64,000 nucleotides of DNA from Paguma larvata (GCA_030068075.1 CM057844.1:20444001-20508000), one strand, 5' to 3'; positions 33,466-45,616 are shown, counted from the stretch's first letter. Made by a program: numbers and translations. The notes: generated by a model from the letters alone, not told the origin.

Positions 33466-33694
33466 GGGGCACCTGGGCGGCTCAGTCACTTGAGCGGCCG
33501 ACTTCAGCTCACGTCAAGATCTCACAGTCTGTGAGTTCGAGCCCCGCGTTGGGCTCTGTGCTGATGGCTCAGAGCCTGGAGCCTGCTTCAGATTCTGTGT
33601 CTCCCTCTATCTCTGTCCTTCCCCTGCTCACGCTCTGCCTCTATGTTTCTCAAAAATAAATAAACGTTAAAAAAATTAAAAGAAACAAACAAAA
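33466..33694 (+). repeat. felid SINEC with long target duplication
   Basis: Flanked by agaacttagaaacccttc on both sides (about 33446-33463 and 33696-33713), exact over 18 bases. A young insertion. Confidence 0.96.
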
Positions 33695-33758
33695 AAGAAC
33701 TTAGAAACCCTTCCAGACACAAGAAAGTGGAAAGAGGCAGTTGGTATAAGTAAAAATG

Positions 33759-33985
33759 TGGGTGCCTGGGTGCTCAGGCGGTTGAGCATCCGACTTCGGC
33801 TTAGGTCATGATCTCACGGTTTGTGGGTTTGAGCCCTGCGTCAGGCTCTGTGCAGACAGCTTAGAACTTAGAGCCTGCTTCAGATTCTGTGTCTCCCTCT
33901 CTCTCTGCCCCTCCCCCACTAGCACTCTGTCTTTCTCAAAAATAAAATAAAAACCTAAACAATTTTTTAAAATAAATAAATAAAT
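33759..33985 (+). repeat. felid SINEC
   Basis: Head lacks two bases (gggtgcctgggtgctcaggc). AT-rich tail ends in (aaat)n. Confidence 0.92.
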
Positions 33986-34041
33986 AAAAATAGATCATAT
34001 ACCTAAATGTAAAACCTAAACTATAAAATAGCTTTTTAAAA

Positions 34042-34261
34042 AAAGTTTTAAAATGCTTTTTATTTATTTTTGAGAGCGCGCACGAGAGAACAAGCAGGGG
34101 AGGAGCAGAGAGAGAGAGAGAGAGAGCGGGACAGAGGATCCAAAGCAAGCTCCAAGCTGACAGCAGCGAGCCCGATGCGGGGCCTGAACTCTCACAAACC
34201 AAGAGATCATGACCTGAGCCAAAGTCAGATGCCCAACTGATTGAGCCACTCAGGCACCCCT
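34042..34261 (-). repeat. felid SINEC inserted in L1
   Basis: Reverse copy with gcgcgcacgagagaacaagc in the body. Nested in the L1 relic. Confidence 0.93.
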
Positions 34262-34357
34262 AAAGTGTAAAACATCTTGAAGAAACTATGAAAGAAAAGG
34301 TTCACGATCTTGAGAAAAACTCAACTCAACTCAAAATTTTAAATGGGCGAAAGATTT

Positions 34358-34468
34358 GGGGCCCTTGGCTGCCTCAGTCAGTAGAGCATGCGACTCTTGA
34401 TCTCAGGGCTGTGATTCTGAGCTCCCCCACTGGGGGCAGAGATTACTTAAACATAAAATACTAAAAAA
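34358..34468 (+). repeat. older short CAN SINE
   Basis: cccttggctgcctcagtcag, then agagcatgcgactcttgatc, tail gagattacttaaacataaaa. Confidence 0.8.
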
Positions 34469-34929
34469 GAAAATAAGCAAAAGATTTAAACAGATATAGA
34501 GCCAAATAAGATAGACAGAAGGCAAATAAACACATGCAAAATGTTGAACATCATTAGCTGATGGGGAAATGCAAATTGAAACCATAATGAAATATTCATT
34601 ATAATGGCTTTAAAAAGTGCTAACAATACCAGGTGCTGACAAGGATACGGAGTGATTGGGACTTCCGTATATTGTTGGTGAAGAAGCAAAATCAGTCAAC
34701 AACTCTGGAAAAATGCTCAATACTTTCTCATAAAGTTATGCTTTTACTTACAGTTTAACTCAACCAAATCCCATTAGTCACCCACGTGAAACGACGGAAA
34801 TGTTTGGAGCGGCTCTGTTGGTAATCAGCAAAACTGTATAAGTTTTAAACAGATTAGAACTTGTACTATGATCCGTTCTGAATTCATTTTTGTATTGTCC
34901 AAGTTACGGATTGCAGTGCATTTCTGGCA

Positions 34930-35465
34930 TCTGGATAGCCATTCGTTCAAACACACCGCTTGTTCAAACGACTACTCTTTCTCTTCTCAGTTGTCTTCGC
35001 AAATCCCTCAGAATCATTTGACCGTATCCACGTAGGTCTATTTCTGGACTCCTTTGTCAGTTCCATCCGTCTACAGAGCTATCCTTTCCCCACTCCCATC
35101 TTGTCTTCAATATGATAGCTTTCTAGTAAGTCTGGAAATCAGGTAGCGTGACTTCCAACTTTGTTCTTTTTCAGAATTGGTTTGGGTAGGGCGCCTGGGT
35201 GGCTGAGACAGTTAAGTGTCCGACTCTTGGTTTTGGCTCAGATCAAGATCTCACACCTTCGTGTGTTCGAGTCCCGAATTCTCTCTCTCTCTCCCTGACC
35301 CTCCCCTACGCATGCTGTCTCTGTCTCTCTCAAAATAAATAAATAAACTTAAAAAAATAAAAAAAAAAAGAATTGGTTTGGGTATTTTAGTTTCTTTGCC
35401 ATTCCATATAAATTTCGGAATCAGCTTAATGATGTCTACAAAAAAAACCCCACACAAACAAACAA
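34930..35465 (-). mobile_element. L1 ORF2 relic, antisense, split by SINE
   Basis: Antisense L1: gtaggtctatttctggactc, then caactttgttctttttcaga, then accccacacaaa. The SINE at 35190-35370 duplicated its target. Confidence 0.78.
35190..35370 (+). repeat. felid SINEC, internally deleted, with TSD
   Basis: The target duplication agaattggtttgggta is repeated exactly on both sides. The middle of the element is deleted, joining the head to the CT-rich part. Confidence 0.93.
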
Positions 35466-35910
35466 ACAAAAACACACTTAAAAACACACTTCTGGGAGTT
35501 TGATTGGAATTAGGTAGTAACAGAACTGTAACTCTATTTTCCAGCTTCGTTTGCAGGGAGGCTGACCATGTTCTTGTTGATAAAATATGAATAAAAGAGA
35601 CAGTGAACTTGGAGTCTTATGACGTGGGTGTGCCTCCACTCCTCTCTTTCCTTTCCCGCCCGTTGGAATCCACAGCGTCCTAGACTCACGCATCAGACAA
35701 CGACAAGGACTAGGAGATGCCAGAACTATACGGGGGAAGAAATCTGGGTCCCTAAGTGACGGGATGAGGCAGAGCCCGGAATGCCCATCTTGGGCAGGTA
35801 AGAACCAGAGAAATAAACATCTACCCTCTAGAAGCCCCCAAAGCCTCCTTACCATTTCAGTGTTTTTATTACAGCAGCCTAACCTTAACCTTAACCCAGT
35901 CATAACCCAC
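35466..35910 (+). repeat. ancient repeat-like tail, family uncertain
   Basis: The 3' part (agaaataaacatctaccctc, then gtgtttttattacagcagcc) resembles the end of an old interspersed mammalian element. The family cannot be fixed by eye. Confidence 0.35.
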
Positions 35911-36633
35911 CTGAATTCTGCAACAACTGAAAAGTGAAACAGAAGAACGTGGCCTATGGAGGCCACGATCCCACCTTTATTATTGGTAGCGCTGATGTTA
36001 GCGAGTGCAGTTTCTATCTGCTGGCAAGTGGGCTTTGCAAGGCTGAATCCATAACAAGTTGGAGCTGTTTAAGTCCCAGGCACAGGGAGCTGGACCTTCC
36101 CGGGGCTTTCCTGCTCCTTTGCTTCTCCATGCATTTACCATGTTGACGGCAAGTGCTTCCCGGGGGGGGGGGGGGTGAGGGGGGTGAGGGGGGGAAGCGG
36201 GGGGGGGGGCAGCCAGAGCCCACGACCGACCCATCGGAGGGGAAGGGGCGGGCTTGTGCACGTGCACGGTCCTTTCCCCTCCAATCCCCTCCCATCAGCT
36301 ACTCCCCCGCCCCCAGGGGCGTTACCTCAGGGACGCCTATGGGAAGGAAATATCAGGAATGGGGGAAAATATCCCTGACCTCTGCCCCATAGACATCATC
36401 TTTTATGATGCTCCCAAAACTTTTGGTATGTTTTCACACCATTCCAGATTTAAAAGCTAAGCGACACTAAACTTCGGTATGGAAGAGAAGCAAGCTTGCT
36501 TAGCGCACGCATATGGACCCCCCTACAGAAAACAGAAATTGCTGCAGGTCCTGGCTAATACAGCACCATGGGAACAGAAATCATAGCGATAAATGTTCAG
36601 TGATGAAACGGATGTTTTTGGTTTTCAGACTGG
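35911..36633. other. AVP-OXT intergenic, with poly(G) tract
   Basis: Non-repetitive except a G-rich tract at 36161-36212 made of several G runs. No gene recognised. Confidence 0.4.
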
Positions 36634-36742
36634 GGGGGCCTGATTGGCTCAATCAGTGGTGCGTGCAACTTAACCTTGGAGTCATGAGTTCAAGCCCCAT
36701 GTTGGACTTCGAGCTTACATTAAAAACAACAACAACAACAAA
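36634..36742 (+). repeat. older short CAN SINE
   Basis: gcctgattggctcaatcagt, then gttcaagccccatgttggac, tail (aac)n. Confidence 0.72.
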
Positions 36743-36747
36743 AAACA

Positions 36748-36958
36748 GGGGTGCCCGGTTAGCTGGTGAAGCGTCCAACTTCAGCTCAGGTCATGATCTC
36801 ACAGTTGGTGGGTTTGGGGCTCTGTGCTGACAGCTTGGAGTTCAGAGCCTGGAGCCTGCTTCAGATTCTGGGTCTCCCTCTCTCTCTGCCCCTCCCCTAC
36901 TCAGGCTGTCTCTGTCTCCCTCAAATAAATAAACTTTAAAAAATTAAAAAAAAAAAAA
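36748..36958 (+). repeat. felid SINEC
   Basis: Head ggggtgcccggttagctggt. Inserted in the tail of the previous SINE. Ends in poly(A). Confidence 0.92.
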
Positions 36959-37065
36959 GCATAGTCTTCGGATCGGAACACTCTTGTCCTAAAGCTTCAC
37001 ACAGCTGTTGTTTTACAAATTAGTATTATTATTTACATAATCCATATGTCCTAATTTACACCATT

Positions 37066-37285
37066 TAAAAAAAATTTTTTTAATGTTTATTTATTTTTGA
37101 CAGACATGGAAACAGAGCGTGAGCTGGGGAAGGGCAGAGAGAGAGGGAGACACAGAATTGGAAGCAGGCTCCAGGCTCTGAGCTGTCAGCACAGAGCCCA
37201 ACGCAGGGCTCGAACTCACAGACACGGAGATCATGACCTGAGCTGAAGTCAGCCGCTTAACCAGCTGAGCCACCCTGGCGCCCCT
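37066..37285 (-). repeat. felid SINEC with target duplication
   Basis: Flanks share tttacaccattt on both sides. Complete reverse copy. Confidence 0.94.
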
Positions 37286-37295
37286 AGTTTACACC

Positions 37296-37477
37296 ATTTT
37301 TAAATTTATTTTATTTATTTTGAGAGAGAGGGAGAGGAAGAGAGAAGAGAGAGAATCCAAGCAGGCTCTACCAGCATGGAACCCCACCAGGGGCTCCGTC
37401 TCACCAGCCCTGAGATCATGACCTGAACCGAAATCAAGAGTCGGATCCTTAACCAACTGAGCCTCCCAGGAGCCCCA
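37296..37477 (-). repeat. felid SINEC, diverged
   Basis: Reverse copy missing part of the body (ctaccagcatggaaccccac). Ends cctcccaggagcccca. Confidence 0.85.
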
Positions 37478-37774
37478 ATACCATTTTTAACAAAGTAAAT
37501 TTGGGGCATCTTTTCATATCAAGACATTTACCTTTACTCCAATCTTTTCGTTCTTTAGCTTTTGTTAGGAGAAGTTTCAAATGTATGAAAAGGAGAACCA
37601 AGAGACAAAGGCCCCTCAGGTCCCTCTTAGCTTTGACAATTATACACCACGTGGGTGATGTTTCACCTCTACCCCACCCTCTCCTCCCACCCTCGAATTA
37701 TCTTGATGTCAGTCCCAGCCGTCATACCATTGCATCTGTAAACATTCGGTGTGCATCTCGAAAGATTTCTTCTT
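37478..37774. other. unassigned
   Basis: Short AT/CT-rich stretch between SINEs. No call. Confidence 0.3.
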
Positions 37775-37980
37775 GGGGCGCCTGGGTGGCTCAGTCGGTT
37801 AAGCATCCGACTTCGGCTCAGGTCATGATCTCACAGTTTGTGAGTTCGAGCCCTGCGTCGGGCTCTGTGCCGGCTCGGAGCCTGGAGCCTGCTTCGGATT
37901 CTGTGTCTCCCTCACTCTCTGCCACTCCCTGCCTCGTGCTCTGTCTCTGTCTCTCGAAAATAAACATTAAAAAAAAACAT
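37775..37980 (+). repeat. felid SINEC, near consensus
   Basis: Head ggggcgcctgggtggctcag and tail aaaataaacattaaaaaaaa. Little divergence. Confidence 0.95.
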
Positions 37981-37989
37981 TAGAAGTTT

Positions 37990-38341
37990 GTTTCTAAAAA
38001 AAAAAATATTTCTTCTTAAAAACATAACCACACATAGCAGCGTTATTTATAATAGCCAAATTATGGAAGAGTCCAAGTGTCCATTAGTAGATGAATGGAT
38101 AAAGATGAATATATTGTATAGCTATTGTGCACATGCGTACACACACACACACATTGGAATATTATTCAGACATAAAAGAGTGAAATCTTGCCATTTGCAA
38201 CGACATGGATGGAGCTAGAGAGTATGATGCTAAGTGAAATCAGAGAAAGACAAATACCATATGATTTCACTTATTTGTAGAATTTAAGAAACAAACGCGC
38301 AAACGGGAAAAAAGAGAAAGAGAGACAAACCAAGAGACAGA
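37990..38341 (+). mobile_element. carnivore L1 3'-end fragment
   Basis: agcgttatttataatagcca, then gatgaatggataaagatgaa, then gacaaataccatatgatttc: the 3' part of carnivore L1. 5' truncated. Confidence 0.85.
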
Positions 38342-38541
38342 CTCTTTTTTTAAAAAGTACTTATTTATTTTCTTGAGAGAGAGATAGAGGGTGAGCAGGG
38401 GAGGGGCAGAGACAGACACACACACACAGAATCTGAAGCAGGCTCCGGGCTCCGAGCGGTCAGCACAGAGCCTCACACGGGGCTCCATCTCACAAACCAC
38501 GAGATCAGGACCTGAGCTGAAGTCGGACGCTTAACCGACTG
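38342..38541 (-). repeat. felid SINEC, 5'-end truncated
   Basis: Reverse copy that stops at gcttaaccgactg; the last part of the tRNA-like head is absent. Confidence 0.9.
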
Positions 38542-38848
38542 TATGTCACCTAACGTAGCTTTGCCTATTTAGTCAGATATTAAAGTAATATTTTGTGCTA
38601 AATTACTTTCCTTTTCTCTATATTACTGCTAAGACTAATTATACGTTTTTTGAAATTGTGTGTAGGTGGGCATATTCTCTAGGAATGTCATTTCTGGGTG
38701 GTAGAAGAACAAAGAATAAAGTTATACAAAGTAACCCCCACTGCCCAGGACAAGCCTCCAAGTACTTTGGAGGTCCGAAGATGTCCATCCCAACGAGGAC
38801 CAAAGGCCGTGGGACTGAGCAGGGAAGAAGAATAAAGAATGACACACA

Positions 38849-39053
38849 GGGGCGCCTGGGGGGCTCAGTTGGTTAACAATCTGACTTCGGCTCAGGTCAT
38901 GATCTTGCAGTTTGTGAGTTGGAGCCCCGCGTGGGGCTCTGTGCTGACAGCTCAGAGCCTGGAGCCTGCTTCAGATTCTGTGTCTCCTTCTTTTCCCCTC
39001 CCCCGCTCACACTCTGTTTCTCTATGTATCAAAAATAAACATTTAAAAAAATT
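38849..39053 (+). repeat. felid SINEC with short target duplication
   Basis: Flanked by aatgacacac on both sides. Confidence 0.94.
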
Positions 39054-39059
39054 TTTAAA

Positions 39060-39590
39060 AAATGACACACTGCTTGCTTCTGTGCCGACGTGGCCACTCA
39101 GGGAAAGAGGTGTCCGTCTGACACTGTGTTTTGAGGCAAGAAAATACTGTTGACCTTTGGATTCCTGGGAACAATAGGACGACAAAGTCAGTGTCTGAGT
39201 GGGTGAGGGGACCTGAACTCTCTCCCAGGGTGGGGACAGCTGGGCTGGCACCGCAGGACACTCAGAGGAGGGAGGGAGGTCCCAGGGGGAGAGCCCAGAC
39301 TTCCTGCTAAGGTAGCAGGTGGACACTCCAGCTTGGGAAAGCACAAATCCGTCCCCACGCGTCTCTAGCTGAGGAGCTCGGTCACCTCTAGCTGCAGCCC
39401 TCCCTGGCTGTGTGGTTTCTGAGGGACACAGAACTCTGTGACCATCTTCAGATACCCATTTGTGTGCACTGAGTCCCTCACCGTGGCTGGTTTAAACAGG
39501 ACTCCACTTCGAGTCCTCTCTTGTCCCTTTCGCTGACTCATCCCCCTGGATCGGGGTCAAACGAGGGGCGGCTCTCATGGCCTCAGCAGG
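39060..39590. other. unassigned
   Basis: No gene or repeat recognised. Confidence 0.35.
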
Positions 39591-39790
39591 GACCACAGTC
39601 TATACAGGGGAACATGACTCAGCCACGAAAAAGGGTGACATCCGCCGTTTGCGCCAGTGGGGACGGACCTAGAGGGTATTGTGTGAAGTGAAATAAGACA
39701 GAAAAAAGACAAACCCCATGTGGTCTCACTTATATGTGAAATCTGAAAATAAAACAAACTCAAAGCGAAAAAACAAAAAACAGAAAGAGC
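39591..39790 (+). mobile_element. L1 3'-end fragment
   Basis: gaacatgactcagccacgaa, then ggacctagagggtattgtgt, then gtggtctcacttatatgtga. 5' truncated and diverged. Confidence 0.78.
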
Positions 39791-39884
39791 CACAGTTCAG
39801 GTTGCCGTAAGCCACTGGGATTTTCGAAACCCTCATCTCTGTTCTTCTACATCTTAGCAATAATGATCTCTTATTCCTTTTTAA

Positions 39885-40085
39885 GAAGTTTTATTCAAAT
39901 ATAATATACATAGAAAAGTTAACAAATCACCTGCACAGGGCGTTCCGTTTCCTGAAAATGAACACGCCTGTTTTACCAGCTCCCAGCCCAGGAGAAGAGA
40001 CTGTGACCGGCACCCCAGATTTGCCCTTGGACCCCCTCCAGTCACCACCTCACCCAAGATTTGCCTGTTTTTGTAATTTATAATG
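39885..40085 (-). mobile_element. old L1-like fragment
   Basis: ttttattcaaatataatata, then ccagtcaccacctcacccaa, resembling antisense old L1 3' regions. Weak. Confidence 0.4.
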
Positions 40086-40109
40086 AAGAAAATCTTACAG
40101 TCCTCTTCA

Positions 40110-41000
40110 GCCCATTTTTCCTTTTTCCGCCTGGTGAGACCCACATACTGCTGCGGGGTGGTGCTAGCAGCAGCCCTCCAGTGTGGGAGAAAGCCGTAGA
40201 AACTACATTTTTTTCTCACTAACAGACAGTGACCTGTTCCCGTTCACTTGCGGGGCGAGTGGGGCGGGGGATCTTCTGAAATTGCTTGCCCAGTGGCTTG
40301 GGTAAGTGCATGAGCGCATGTTTTGGGAAAGAGGAATTAGGCTCTCTTGATTCCCAGAAGGGTTTTGGATCCAGGAATGGACGAGAAGTAGGTTGAGGAT
40401 TCTGTTCGTTGGCAGCTTTTGTGTTTTGTGGTCAGTCTGTGGCGGCGGGCCCCCAGGACTCCCTGGCCCGTGGGGTCCCCCAGCACGGCCACGCTCCTCT
40501 ATTCAACAGGCGGAGGCAGGCCTGCTGGGTCCACGGCAGCTTGGCCGCGTCTTCCGCACACCGGTGGCCTCTGGTGGCCCGAAGTCAGCTGCCGAGGCCC
40601 CAAACCCGGCCCTCCGCTGTGGCTCAAGCTTCCTTCCAGACGTAGGGAAGCCATTCCCTCGCCACTGGCGGCCTCCCCTCCCTGTGGTTCCCCGTCAGGC
40701 CCAGCCCACCCTGTCGCTTGGGTTCTTTGAACTGTTCCTCTTAAATCCACCTGCTATAGGCTCCCAGCTCGGTTTGGAGCGGGAAGCTGGGGTCTGTTTC
40801 CACCTCCCTCGGAGCCGGTCCTGCCGTGCCCCTCCTTCGCCGGCCGGTGCAGGACTCCGGCTGCGGGAACGGCGCGCCCCGAACCCCCGGCCCTCCCGCT
40901 CTGAACTGCCCGGAGACCCACGCCCTGCCAGGCGCGACCCTCGGGGCTCCCCCAGCGCCCTCCTTCCCATTGCCGACACCGAGACGCCACACGAGTCGGA
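40110..41000. other. OXT downstream flank
   Basis: GC content rises toward OXT. No repeat or gene recognised. Long open frames here are antisense artefacts of GC-rich DNA. Confidence 0.4.
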
Positions 41001-41019
41001 GGGGGAAAAAAAACTCTGC

Positions 41020-41736
<717 letters not shown>

Positions 41737-41790
41737 GGTGCGGACGCGCTGGGTGGCGGTGGCGGCTGCGGCGGCCGCTCTCCCACCGGC

Positions 41791-41799
41791 CTTTTTATG
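41791..41799 (-). promoter_or_regulatory. OXT: OXT TATA-like box
   Basis: CATAAAAAG on the minus strand, 55 bases before the ATG. Sets a start near 41767. Confidence 0.65.
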
Positions 41800-41920
41800 G
41801 CCCGGGCCGCGGCGGGCCGAGCCCTGTCTAAGGAGGCCGCCGCATGGCTGGTCACAGCGGGTCGCCGCGGGTCGGGCCCTGAGCGCCCGGCGCGCCCTCT
41901 CATTTGCAGGGGCCTGGCCC

Positions 41921-41934
41921 GGGTCACGGCCACC
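41921..41934 (-). promoter_or_regulatory. OXT: OXT composite nuclear-receptor element
   Basis: Minus strand reads GGTGGCCGTGACCC, about 155 bases upstream of the presumed start. It aligns with the known composite hormone response element of OXT promoters (GGTGACCTTGACC type) with two changes. Binding here is inferred. Confidence 0.5.
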
Positions 41935-41989
41935 GCCTCGGCTAATGGACGGGGGGGGGGGCAGGGGAGGCGGACAGTGAGGCCGTGCG

Positions 41990-42799
41990 GGGGAGGGTGG
42001 CCTGTGCGGTGGCCCAGGATGGCCCAGGGAGCTTGGGGTTCTGCGGCCCAACCAAGGACTATGTCGCTCGCCTCCCCGTACCTGGGGGAAGGGTTACAGA
42101 CCCTTGGACCCCCCCAGGCTCCCCGTCTGCCCGCTGCCCTGGCTGCGCGACATCCTGGTTTCCCCTGTCAGGGAGGTCTCCTCTTGCTGAACCCAAATTT
42201 CCCGGACGTTCCACCCTCACACCAGCACCCACTTCCTGGCACCTGGAACTTGTCTGGGGAAAGGTCTTCCCCAACTTCTAACTGAAATTTAGCTTTCGCT
42301 TCAACCATGAGGTGGGCCATGAACCACGGCGGGATTTGCAACACGTGTGGCTTTGTCACAAATCAAAATGACAGATCACATTACAGCTGTTGCCAATGTC
42401 TCTGGGCAGTGTTGAGACTCGTCATCACTTTGAAATTCTGGCAGTTATCGGACGTTATCTAATGATGCCTTTATTTATCTTTTTAATATGTGCCTTAAAT
42501 TTTTTATATCTCACGCTTTAAATAAAGAGGCGTATTGCAACTGTATCACAAATTTGTTTTAACATCTTGCTATCTGAATATAAATATAATTGGTTTCTTT
42601 TGTAATCCTATGTCTTTTGTTTTGTGCATTTTAAGAGTGCCTCTTTTTTTTTTTTGCATTTTTAATAGATCTTAAAATGAAAATAATTACAAATAAAAGA
42701 AAGACTGCCGCAGTGGAAGGGATGTTGGTCAAGGTCATGAACAAGGAGATGCCCAGAACAAATCCTTCCATATGGGATCTGCGGTGGGGGGGGGGGGCG
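41990..42799. other. OXT upstream flank, unassigned
   Basis: GC-rich at first, then AT-rich (42400-42700). No gene or repeat recognised. Confidence 0.4.
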
Positions 42800-42990
42800 G
42801 GCAGCGCCCGGGTGGTCGAGTTGGTTAAGCGAGGGACACTTAATTTTAGCTCAGCTCTCACGGGTCATGAGTTCAAGCCCTGCATCAGGTTCTACGCTGA
42901 CAGTGGGAGCCTGCGTGGGAGTCTCTCTCTCTCTGCCCCTCCCCTGCTCATGCTCTCTCTCTCAAAATAAATAAATAAACTTAAAAATAA
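42800..42990 (+). repeat. felid SINEC
   Basis: Diverged head (gcgcccgggtggtcgagttg) after a G run at 42786-42797. The tail runs into the tetranucleotide repeat. Confidence 0.88.
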
Positions 42991-42996
42991 ATCAAT

Positions 42997-43038
42997 AAAT
43001 GAATGAATGAATGAATGAATGAATGAATGAATGAATGA
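42997..43038 (+). repeat. (ATGA)n microsatellite
   Basis: About ten perfect units grown out of the SINE tail. Confidence 0.95.
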
Positions 43039-43054
43039 GAAAGAAGGGACCTGC

Positions 43055-43178
43055 TGGGGCACCTGGCTGGCTCAGGCTAATAAGCATGTGATTCTTGATA
43101 CCAGGTTGTGAGTTTGAGCCCCACGCTGGGTGCAGAGATTACATACACATATACATACATATATACATCTTAAAAAAA
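43055..43178 (+). repeat. older short CAN SINE
   Basis: ggggcacctggctggctcag, then gtttgagccccacgctgggt. Tail replaced by (catata)n. Confidence 0.8.
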
Positions 43179-43191
43179 AAAGAAGGGGTTT

Positions 43192-43382
43192 GGGGGGCGC
43201 CTGAGTGGCTTCTACAAACCAACTCTTGGTTTCCGCTCAGGTCATGATCTTTTGGTTTGTGAGTTTAAGCCCCATATCAGGCTCTGAACCTGCTTGGGAT
43301 TCTCTGTCTCCTTCTCTGCCCCCATCCTGCTCTCTATCTTTCTCTCTCTAGAGATGTATAAATAAACATTTAAAAAAAAAAA
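43192..43382 (+). repeat. felid SINEC
   Basis: Part of the head is replaced (ggcttctacaaaccaactct). Poly(A) tail. Confidence 0.88.
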
Positions 43383-43384
43383 GA

Positions 43385-44400
43385 GAGAGAGAAGGGACTT
43401 CCCACCAGCTGCTGGGAGTGTGGTCAGCAGACAGCCTTTGGTGGCCACCCATCCAGGGCCCGTCTCAGCGGCAGAGAGCTGCCTGGCCCAAGGTCACATC
43501 CTTCCCTACTGGCCCATATCCAATGACTGGTCCACTTTGGCTGAATGCTGGGCAATTACAAAGGAGTATTTTGGTTCTGGAACTCTCCATCAGGTCACCT
43601 GAGGCCTGCATACAAGTTCTCCCTCTACCTAATCCTGTTTCTACGCCTTCCCTCCCACAGCTGTGGGTCCCAAGGGCCCCTGGTAATAAACACCCATCTC
43701 AGAGTGCTCCCTGGGAAATGCAGAGGAAGTGAGGCCGGTGCCGGAACAGGCTCAGTGGGGACAGTCTCTGCACGTGCACCGGGATGGCCCGGCCACTCCA
43801 TGGCTCTCGTTGACCCTCCTCATAAAGAGGGGCCGCGGCTCCTGGGGGGCTGAGCGGTTCCCAGGGCCCGGCTGGCCCCGAGACACCCTCGTAGGCCGCC
43901 TGGTCAGGCCGACCTCATTACCAGTCAGCAGCCGATCTGTTTCTCACCCAAATCAGCCCATCGGTATTGCCCGCCGGTCTGGAAGGCCGAGCGCTTGACC
44001 CTCGAGGCAGCCGGGGAAGGCCTCCTGCCTGTGCTCTGGGCCCCTGACCTCACCCAGGTTAACACATGCACATAAATTGCCTGCGCATAAAAGTCCCACG
44101 GGGCTGGCAGTCCTTCAGCTCATCAAGGCCTCCTTCTCCGAGGACGCGCGGGGTCCCCGTGCAGACGCCCGAAACACCCCAGAACCAAACAGACAAAAAT
44201 CCCTGCTCTCGGGGGCTTAGATTCTGGTAGCGGAGGGGAGGTTTTAAACAGGAAACATGTTTCGGCAGTTGAGGAGGTGGTAAGTGCGACAGAGAGGAAA
44301 GGGGGGGCACGTCGCGGTTTTTCTCAGGGTGCTCCTCGTGAAGGTGACGGGGGACGCGTGGACATAAGGAAAGAAGCCCCATGGATATCTGAAAGGCGGC
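43385..44400. other. unassigned
   Basis: No gene or repeat recognised. Confidence 0.35.
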
Positions 44401-44760
44401 CTTGTTTTCTATTGCTCCGTAACAACCACAAATTTGGCAGCTTAAAACAGCCCCCACTTCCTGTGCCACACTCTCTGTGGGTCTGGGCATGGCTCAGCTG
44501 GGCCCTCTGCTCGGGGTCTCCCAGGGTCATGTCGAGCCGTCAGCCCCGCTGCATTCCATTCTGGAGCCTGGGAGGTTGAAGGCAGAATTCATTTCCTTGC
44601 AGCGGTAGAACTGCTGGCTCGCTTCTCCAAGGCCAGAAAGAGGGAGAGACATCTCTGTCTCTTTGGTGCTTCAAGTCTCTGAGCAGAGGGAAGCCTCTTT
44701 TAAAAGGATCGCCTGATTAGGCCAGACCCACCAGGACCTATGTTTTTGTTGTTATTCTTT
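44401..44760. repeat. ancient interspersed repeat, same type as 8690-9220
   Basis: ttctattgctccgtaacaac, then tttggcagcttaaaacagcc, later gattaggccagacccacc. Family not assigned by eye. Confidence 0.45.
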
Positions 44761-44795
44761 TTCTCTTTCTTTTAATGTTTATTTATTTATTTAAA

Positions 44796-44895
44796 AAAAT
44801 ATGGGCGATGGGCATTGAGGGCACTTGTTGGGATGAGCACTGGGTGTTGCATGGAAACCAATTTGACAATAAATTATATTTAAAAAAATAAATAA
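44796..44895 (+). mobile_element. L1 3' terminus
   Basis: gggcgatgggcattgagggc, then gagcactgggtgttgcatgg, then aaaccaatttgacaataaat: the extreme 3' end of carnivore L1. Strongly 5' truncated. Confidence 0.88.
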
Positions 44896-44939
44896 AACCA
44901 CAGATCTGAAAGAAATGTTAAAAAATAATAAAAAATTAA

Positions 44940-45135
44940 AAAAATTAACATTTATTCATTTTTGAGAGTGTGAGTAGGGGAGGGACAGAGAGAGAGGGAG
45001 ACACAGAATCCAAAGCAGGCTCCAGGCTCCTAGCTGTCAGCACAGAGCCTGACACGGGGCCCAAACTCATGCACTGCAAGATCATGACCTGAGCCAAAGT
45101 CAGACACTTAACCAACTGAGCCACCCAGGTGCCCC
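44940..45135 (-). repeat. felid SINEC (tandem-duplication copy A, first unit)
   Basis: Shares the variant ttattcatttttgagag with the SINE at 45842. Confidence 0.92.
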
Positions 45136-45344
45136 AATTTATTTATTTATTTTTGAGAGAGAGAGAGAGAGAGAGCGCGCGTGCGCGCGTGCAAGCAAGT
45201 GGGGGAGGGGCATAGAGAGAGGGAGAGAGAGAATCCCAAGAATCTGTCAGCACAGAGCCCAACATGGGGCTCGAACTCACGAACTGTCAGATCGTAACCT
45301 GACCTGAAATCAGACATTTAACTAACCGAGTCACCCAGGTGCCT
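45136..45344 (-). repeat. felid SINEC (copy A, second unit)
   Basis: Carries the private variants gcaagtgggggaggggcata and taacctgacctgaaatcaga, also found in the SINE at 46050. Confidence 0.93.
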
Positions 45345-45398
45345 CTCTTTTCCTTTTCCTTTTTTTTTCCTTTTATTTCTTAAAATATTGTTATTTGA

Positions 45399-45605
45399 GA
45401 GGCGCCTGGGTGGCTCAGTCGGTTGAGGGTCCGACTTCGGCTCAGGTCATGATCTCATGGTTTGTGGGTTTGAGCCCCACATTGGGCTCTGTGCTGATGG
45501 CTCAGAGCCTGGAGCCTGTGTCTTCCTCTCTCTCTGCCTCTCTGCCTCTCACAGTCTGTGTCTGTCTCTGAAAAATAAAAATAAACGTTTAAAAATTAAA
45601 AAAAT
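45399..45605 (+). repeat. felid SINEC (copy A, third unit)
   Basis: Preceded by a CT-rich spacer (tctcttttccttttcctttt) that also precedes the SINE at 46287. Confidence 0.93.
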
Positions 45606-45616
45606 AATAATATTTA

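Larger units (their letters stand above)
33986..34860 (+). mobile_element. old L1 ORF2 relic, split by two SINEs
   Basis: Pieces read atcatatacctaaatgtaaa, then gggaaatgcaaattgaaacc, then gacaaggatacggagtgatt. SINEs at 34042 and 34358 split it. Inactive. Confidence 0.72.

Noticed and set aside
35876..35900. Telomere-like aaccttaaccttaaccc string
   Set aside because: Only about three imperfect units, explained as part of the tail of an old interspersed element; not an interstitial telomere array.
37775..37850. tRNA-Lys-like sequences with A and B boxes
   Set aside because: These are the heads of SINEs, here and at more than 50 other sites; none is a functional tRNA gene.
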